From assembly GCF_007830455.1 (NCBI RefSeq), contig NZ_VLLB01000012.1:108212-172211 (forward strand): DNA of 64,000 nucleotides. Direction: 5' to 3'. Position numbers and translations under genes: made by a program. The notes below the pieces were generated by a model, which saw only the letters and a program-made list of their open reading frames with translations, made no database searches and was not told the DNA's origin. Each line of letters starts with the position of its first letter. The stretch's first letter is position 1. The stretch comes from Pseudoduganella lurida. Lineage in GTDB: Bacteria; Pseudomonadota; Gammaproteobacteria; Burkholderiales; Burkholderiaceae_D. This document shows positions 59,673 to 64,000 of this stretch, piece by piece.

Positions 59673-61205
59673 ATGACCACCGATTACCTGAAGAAGATCC
59701 TGACCGCGCGCGTCTACGACGTTGCCCGCGAAACGCCACTCGAGCTGGCGCCGAACCTGTCGCAGCGCTGCCGCAACCGCATTTACTTCAAGCGCGAAGA
59801 CATCCAGGACGTCTTCAGCTTCAAGATTCGCGGCGCCTACAACAAGATGGCGCACCTGACCGATGCGCAGCGCAAGCGCGGCGTGATCTGCGCCTCCGCC
59901 GGCAACCATGCGCAGGGCCTGGCGCTGTCCGCCGCGCGCCTGGGCTGCCGCGCCGTCATCGTGATGCCCACCACCACGCCACAGCTGAAGATCGAGGCCG
60001 TCAAGGCGCGCGGCGGCGACTATGTGGAAGTGCTGCTGCATGGCGATTCATACACGGACGCATACAACCACGCGCTCACGCTGGAACAGGAACAGAAGCT
60101 CACCTTCGTGCACCCGTTCGACGATCCGGACGTGATCGCCGGCCAGGGCACCATCGGCATGGAAATCCTGCGCCAGCATGCCGGGCCGATCCACGCCGTG
60201 TTCGTCGCCATCGGCGGCGGCGGGCTCATCTCCGGCGTGGCCGCCTACATCAAGCAGATCCGGCCGGACATCAAGATCATCGGCGTGGAAACGATGGATG
60301 CCGATGCGATGGCGCGCAGCCTGAAGGCCGGCGAACGCGTGACGCTGCCGGACGTGGGCCTGTTCGCCGACGGCACCGCGGTGCGCCTGGTGGGCGAAGA
60401 GACCTTCCGCCTCGCGCAGCAGTATGTGGACGACATCATCCTGGTCGACACGGATGCGATCTGCGCGGCGATCAAGGACGTGTTCACGGACACCCGCTCG
60501 ATCCTGGAACCGTCCGGCGCGCTGGCCGTGGCGGGCGCCAAGGCGTACATCGAACGCGCGGCGCTCACGAAGAACCCGATCGAGAACGAGACGCTGATCA
60601 CCATCACGTCCGGCGCGAACATGAACTTCGACCGGCTGCGGTTCGTTGCCGAACGCGCCGAGCTGGGCGAGTTCCGCGAGGCCGTGTTTGCCGTGACGAT
60701 GGCCGAACAGCGCGGCAGCTTCAAGCGCTTCTGCTCGCTGATCGGTCCGCGCAATGTCACCGAGTTCAACTATCGCATCAGCGACCGCGAGCAGGCCCAC
60801 GTGTTCGTGGGCGTGCAGATCGCCGACCGCGGCGAGTCGAGTGCCCTGGCGCGCCGCTTCGAGGAACACGACTTCCGCACGCTGGACCTGACGCACGACG
60901 AACTGGCCAAGTCGCACCTGCGCCACCTCGTGGGCGGCAAGAGCGCGCTGGCGAAGGACGAGCTGCTGTACCGCTTCGAATTCCCGGAACGCCCGGGCGC
61001 GCTGATGCGCTTCCTGGACAGCATGGCACCGAACTGGAATATTTCGCTGTGCCACTACCGCTCGCAGGGCGGCGACGTGGGCCGCATCCTCGTCGGCCTG
61101 CAGGTGCCGCCGGAAGAGATGGACGAATTCGCCAGATTCCTCGCCACGCTGGGCTACCGCTACTGGGACGAGACGCAGAATCCCGTCTATAAGCTGTTCC
61201 TGTAA
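59673..61205 (+). CDS. ilvA: Threonine ammonia-lyase (biosynthetic)
   Basis: 510 residues: the PLP lysine Lys51 in VFSFKIRGAYNKMA, SAGNHAQG near 83-90, the glycine loop AIGGGGLISG near 182, and two regulatory ACT-like domains at about 330-510 (EFREAVFAVTMAEQRGSFKRFC, LLYRFEFPERPGALMRFLDSM). It deaminates threonine to 2-oxobutyrate, the first step to isoleucine; isoleucine inhibition is expected from the two domains. The start at 59673 lacks an obvious ribosome site but the frame upstream is not protein-like. A TGGGGACAGACCCCA double hairpin follows. Confidence 0.95.
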   Translation: MTTDYLKKILTARVYDVARETPLELAPNLSQRCRNRIYFKREDIQDVFSFKIRGAYNKMAHLTDAQRKRGVICASAGNHAQGLALSAARLGCRAVIVMPTTTPQLKIEAVKARGGDYVEVLLHGDSYTDAYNHALTLEQEQKLTFVHPFDDPDVIAGQGTIGMEILRQHAGPIHAVFVAIGGGGLISGVAAYIKQIRPDIKIIGVETMDADAMARSLKAGERVTLPDVGLFADGTAVRLVGEETFRLAQQYVDDIILVDTDAICAAIKDVFTDTRSILEPSGALAVAGAKAYIERAALTKNPIENETLITITSGANMNFDRLRFVAERAELGEFREAVFAVTMAEQRGSFKRFCSLIGPRNVTEFNYRISDREQAHVFVGVQIADRGESSALARRFEEHDFRTLDLTHDELAKSHLRHLVGGKSALAKDELLYRFEFPERPGALMRFLDSMAPNWNISLCHYRSQGGDVGRILVGLQVPPEEMDEFARFLATLGYRYWDETQNPVYKLFL

Positions 61206-61217
61206 AATACTTGCTTC

Positions 61218-61280
61218 AAAAATGGGGACAGACCCCATTTTCTGGGAAATATTGCCCGGAAAATGGGGTCTGTCCCTATT
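61218..61280. repeat. Paired hairpin repeat after ilvA
   Basis: AAAAATGGGGACAGACCCC...TTTT at 61218-61241 is followed by AAAATGGGGTCTGTCCCTAT at 61260-61280, the reverse complement with one C-to-T change. The hairpin AAAATGGGG/CCCCATTTT with a T-run probably terminates ilvA. Same family as 32569-32632. Confidence 0.8.
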
Positions 61281-61306
61281 TATTTTTGTTGAAGAAAAGG
61301 CGTGCC

Positions 61307-62140
61307 ATGTCCAACTCTCCAGAACAATCCCCCCTCGGCAAGAACTCCGCCTACCGCACCGACTACGCGCCGGAGCTGCTGTTCCCGATCGCGCGCCAGG
61401 GCAAGCGTGACGAGCTCGGCCTCAGTGGGACGCTGCCCTTCTTCGGCGTCGACATCTGGAACGCGTACGAGCTGTCGTGGCTGAACCTGCGCGGCAAGCC
61501 GCAGGTGGCCGTGGCGCGCATCGCGGTGCCGGCCGATTCGCCGAACATCATCGAATCGAAGTCCTTCAAGCTGTACCTGAACTCCTTCAACCAGACCCGG
61601 CTGGGCGACCCGGACGCGCTGCGCGAACGGCTGCAACGGGATCTCTCGGCCGCGGCCGGCAGCACCGTGCACGTGACGCTCACGCTGCAGGAAGACTTCG
61701 GCAAGCTGAAGATGGGCGAGCTGGACGGCGTGCTGCTCGACCGGCTGGACGTGGAGATCGATGATTACTCGCCACAACCGTCCATCCTGAAGGCCAACTT
61801 CGACGAGAATCCTGTGGAGGAGACGTTCGTGTCGCACCTGCTGAAGTCGAACTGCCTCGTCACGGGCCAGCCGGACTGGGGCAGCGTGCAGATCGACTAC
61901 GCCGGGCCGCAGATCGACCAGGAGAGCCTGCTGAAATACCTGATCGGCTTCCGCGAACATAACGAGTTCCACGAGCAATGCGTCGAGCGCATCTTCACGG
62001 ACATCCTGCGCGAATGCCGGCCCCAGCATCTCACCGTGTATGCGCGCTACACGCGCCGTGGCGGCCTCGACATCAATCCATGGCGGAGCAATTTCACGCG
62101 TGCCGGACAGCCGTCGAATCTGCGCAACGCGCGTCAATGA
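61307..62140 (+). CDS. queF: NADPH-dependent 7-cyano-7-deazaguanine reductase, type II
   Basis: 277 residues, the long (two-half) QueF. Cys183 in LLKSNCLVTGQPDWGS forms the thioimide with preQ0, Asp190 follows, and FREHNEFHEQCVERIF near 223-238 provides the substrate-binding glutamate. WNAYELSWLN near 51-60 and SIPN-like NIIESKSFKLYLNSFNQT near 80-97 bind NADPH in the N-terminal half. It reduces preQ0 to preQ1 for queuosine in tRNA. Start at 61307 after the repeat; no strong ribosome site is seen, only AGAAAAGG. Confidence 0.95.
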   Translation: MSNSPEQSPLGKNSAYRTDYAPELLFPIARQGKRDELGLSGTLPFFGVDIWNAYELSWLNLRGKPQVAVARIAVPADSPNIIESKSFKLYLNSFNQTRLGDPDALRERLQRDLSAAAGSTVHVTLTLQEDFGKLKMGELDGVLLDRLDVEIDDYSPQPSILKANFDENPVEETFVSHLLKSNCLVTGQPDWGSVQIDYAGPQIDQESLLKYLIGFREHNEFHEQCVERIFTDILRECRPQHLTVYARYTRRGGLDINPWRSNFTRAGQPSNLRNARQ

Positions 62141-62457
62141 TTGAGGTGGCACAAAGAGCACTTGAAGAAACTGTGCCCAGCTTCATATAACTTGCAGTGC
62201 ACGGCGCGCAAACGCGCAATAATTGGCCAAACCCCGCTCGCGGCAGGCAAAAAATGGCGATTGCACTCGTTTTAACGTGGAAATAGCGTGCCGCGGCTTT
62301 GTCGAAATTCAAAGCTTTTCACGGGGTATGCCGAGGCCGCCAGGAAGGTCCGTGACAGCGTTTGCGGCCCTGGCGATATTGAGTTACACGGCGGACAAAC
62401 AGGCCTATAATCACGCTCGCCAGCCACCTTTGTGCGCCGCACCAATTACGTCGCGTT
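62141..62457. other. Intergenic region between queF and ptsN
   Basis: 317 bases with no supportable gene. It holds a GCGCG-CAAA-CGCGC hairpin at 62204-62217, which may end queF, and the promoter-like hexamers at 62384-62411. A TGGCAC near 62147 is not followed by the TTGC needed for a sigma-54 site. Confidence 0.6.
62384..62411 (+). promoter_or_regulatory. Candidate sigma-70 promoter of ptsN-hprK
   Basis: TTACAC (62384-62389), a 16-bp spacer and a perfect TATAAT (62406-62411) stand 46 bases before the ptsN ATG. Transcription would start near 62418, giving a leader of about 40 bases without an evident ribosome site. Confidence 0.5.
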
Positions 62458-62940
62458 ATGAATAACCTCAGTAAAATCCTGTCGCCCGAGAACGTCCAGC
62501 TCGATCTGGAAGTCTCGAGCAAGAAGCGCGCTTTCGAGCAAGCCGGCCTGATCTTCGAGAACAACTGCGGCATCGCCCGCTCCACCGTATCGGACAACCT
62601 GTTTGCCCGTGAACGCCTGGGCTCGACCGGGCTGGGCCATGGCGTGGCCGTGCCCCACGGCCGTATCAAGGGCTCGAAAAGCCTGAAGTCGCCGCTGGCC
62701 GCGTTTGTCCGCCTGGCCGAGCCGATCCCGTTCGAATCGCCGGACGGCAAGCCCGTCAACCTGCTGTTCTTCCTGCTGATTCCCGATCACGTGACGCAGC
62801 AGCACCTGGAGATCCTGTCCGAGATTGCCGAGATGTTTTCGGACGACAGCTTCCGCCAGGCGCTGTCGACGGATGCCGACCCGCGCTCCGTGTATCGCCG
62901 CATCGTCAACTGGCAGCCAAGCCTGCAGGTCGCGGGGTAA
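62458..62940 (+). CDS. ptsN: PTS IIA-Ntr protein
   Basis: 160-residue nitrogen-PTS EIIA domain. The phosphorylated His67 is in GLGHGVAVPHGRIK, with SKKRAFEQAGLIFENNCGIARSTVSDNLFARERLGSTGLG before it and PVNLLFFLLIPDHVTQQHLEILSEIAEMF near 93-121. EIIA-Ntr regulates K+ transport and other targets according to its phosphorylation. Directly followed by hprK; the usual rpoN-hpf genes are not upstream here, where queF and ilvA are found. Confidence 0.94.
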   Translation: MNNLSKILSPENVQLDLEVSSKKRAFEQAGLIFENNCGIARSTVSDNLFARERLGSTGLGHGVAVPHGRIKGSKSLKSPLAAFVRLAEPIPFESPDGKPVNLLFFLLIPDHVTQQHLEILSEIAEMFSDDSFRQALSTDADPRSVYRRIVNWQPSLQVAG

Positions 62941-62996
62941 TCCGTCGCCAAAGCGGGGTACACTAGGGGTTCATTCTTTCCTTAGAAAAAGACCCC

Positions 62997-63932
62997 ATGC
63001 TGCAAACCCCACTGACGATCCAGCGCCTCTACGACGACAACCGGGAGACGCTGCAGCTGGGCTGGTTCGCGGGCTTTCCGGGCGGCGAACGCACGATCTC
63101 CGGCGACGCCGCCTCGGCCGCCGACCAGGTGGGCCACCTGAACACGATCCACCCGGGCCGCATCCAGGTCTTCGGCCACCAGGAAATCAATTACTACCAC
63201 CGCCTGAAGGCCCTCACACGCGCCCACGTCATCGGCGAACTGATCGCCGGCGGCCCGCCCGCGCTGATCATCGCGCAGGGCCTGGAAACGCCGCCGGACA
63301 TCCTGGCGATCTGCGACGAAAAAAACATCCCCCTGTTCTCCACGCCGCTGCCGGCCGCGCAGGTGATCGACTTCCTGCGCGTGTACCTGTCGAAGAAGCT
63401 GGCGCAACGCATCATCATGCATGGCGTGTTCATGGACGTGCTGGGCGTCGGCGTGCTCATCACGGGCGACTCCGGCCTGGGCAAGAGCGAGCTGGGGCTG
63501 GAGCTGATCTCGCGCAGCCACGGCCTGGTGGCCGACGATGCCGTGGAATTCTCGCGCATCGCGCCGAACATGATCGAGGGCCGCTGCCCGCCCCTGCTGC
63601 AGAACCTGCTGGAGGTACGCGGGCTGGGCCTGCTGGACATCAAGGCCATCTTCGGCGAGACGGCCGTGCGCCGCAAGATGCGCCTGAAGCTGATCGTCCA
63701 CCTGGTGCGCCGCTCCGCGCTGGAAGAGGAAGTCGAACGCCTGCCCTTCCAGTTCCCCACCGAGGAGGTGCTGGGCCTGCCGGTCCGCAAGGTCGTGATC
63801 CCCGTCGCCGCCGGCCGCAACATCGCCGTGCTGCTGGAAGCGGCCGTCCGCAACACCATCCTGCAGCTGCGTGGCATCGATACGTTGCAGGAGTTCATGG
63901 AGCGGCAGCGGCAGGCAATGAGCGGCGACTGA
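62997..63932 (+). CDS. hprK: HPr kinase/phosphorylase
   Basis: 311 residues. The N-terminal DRTGG-like domain (about 1-130; VGHLNTIHPGRIQVFGHQEINYY, GGPPALIIAQGLETPPDILAIC) is followed by the kinase domain with Walker A TGDSGLGKSELGLELI near 156-171, catalytic VADDAVEFSRI near 177-187 and the HprK signature EVRGLGLLDIKAIFG near 204-218. It phosphorylates and dephosphorylates the PTS protein HPr on serine; in proteobacteria it works with PtsN-type systems. It follows ptsN by 56 bases. The window ends 68 bases later without a further gene visible. Confidence 0.95.
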   Translation: MLQTPLTIQRLYDDNRETLQLGWFAGFPGGERTISGDAASAADQVGHLNTIHPGRIQVFGHQEINYYHRLKALTRAHVIGELIAGGPPALIIAQGLETPPDILAICDEKNIPLFSTPLPAAQVIDFLRVYLSKKLAQRIIMHGVFMDVLGVGVLITGDSGLGKSELGLELISRSHGLVADDAVEFSRIAPNMIEGRCPPLLQNLLEVRGLGLLDIKAIFGETAVRRKMRLKLIVHLVRRSALEEEVERLPFQFPTEEVLGLPVRKVVIPVAAGRNIAVLLEAAVRNTILQLRGIDTLQEFMERQRQAMSGD

Positions 63933-64000
63933 CGTCGCTACCATTGCAACGCTGCAAGGAATGCGCGCTGGCAGGCGCGCACCGCTACGTCGGCGTAGTG
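63933..64000. other. Window end: no gene seen
   Basis: The last 68 bases hold a GC-rich hairpin (GCGCGCTGGCAGGCGCGC near 63963-63980) after hprK. rapZ often follows in related genomes but is not visible here. Confidence 0.5.

Noticed and set aside
62147..62162. Sigma-54 promoter before ptsN
   Set aside because: TGGCAC is present but the second half TTGC at the right spacing is missing.

Overview
The window is high-GC, densely coded chromosomal DNA. It looks like a betaproteobacterium of the order Burkholderiales, probably Oxalobacteraceae (Massilia/Duganella/Pseudoduganella type). The reasons are the housekeeping order ubiE - Tim44-like - ubiJ - ubiB - methyltransferase - fmdB - DUF502 - aspS - nudB - ybhP-like - clsB - hslR, the ptsN-hprK pair, a long DUF3683 FAD/Fe-S protein, and short GGGGTCTGTCCCC-type palindromes between genes. 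The assignment is inference from protein resemblance and gene order; no database search was possible. I see no rRNA, tRNA, CRISPR array, prophage or insertion sequence.

Layout. 1-6.1 kb: a glyoxylate/oxalate block with hyi (partial), gcl, a divergent LysR regulator, frc (formyl-CoA:oxalate CoA-transferase) and a ModE/PBP-like regulator. 6.2-11.5 kb: the divergent fdsGBAD operon for a soluble NAD-dependent molybdenum formate dehydrogenase. Frc feeds oxalyl-CoA into metabolism, Gcl and Hyi take glyoxylate to glycerate, and Fds oxidises formate to make NADH. No oxc (oxalyl-CoA decarboxylase) or fdsC is present here. 11.5-22.2 kb: a UTRA-GntR regulator followed by a polysaccharide-utilisation locus (TonB receptor, LacI regulator, SDR reductase, Tat-exported heparinase II/III-type lyase, KDG-type sugar kinase, hexuronate-type MFS transporter, SGNH esterase). 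It fits uptake and breakdown of an acetylated uronate polymer or its oligomers. 22.4-25.3 kb: a duplicated DUF4394 lipoprotein convergent with an ECF sigma / RskA-like anti-sigma pair. 25.4-32.4 kb: a fatty-acid beta-oxidation operon (tetR, fadE, fadN-type, fadA, enoyl-CoA hydratase). 32.6-43.6 kb: the housekeeping run of lipid, tRNA-charging and ubiquinone genes on the minus strand. 43.8-50.0 kb: a small unknown protein and a sulfonate-type sulfur scavenging locus (TonB receptor plus flavin monooxygenase, divergent LacI regulator plus SsuA-like binding protein). 50.3-58.7 kb: a chemoreceptor, a marR-FAD monooxygenase pair, and DUF971, HIT and DUF3683 proteins. 58.9-63.9 kb: yqaA, ilvA, queF, ptsN and hprK.

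The most unusual signals are not genes. At least seven intergenic sites carry related inverted repeats built on GGGGTC(A/T)GGCACC, GGGGTCTGTCCCC or TGACACGGGCTC cores, one with a perfect 22-bp repeat nested in a perfect 17-bp repeat. A three-copy 14-bp tandem repeat covers the start of yqaA and creates two overlapping five-codon mini-ORFs. Several candidate operators (AGCATATGC near fds, CG-centred palindromes near each LacI gene, TACGAACGCTCGTA upstream of the tetR-fad operon) give testable regulatory predictions.
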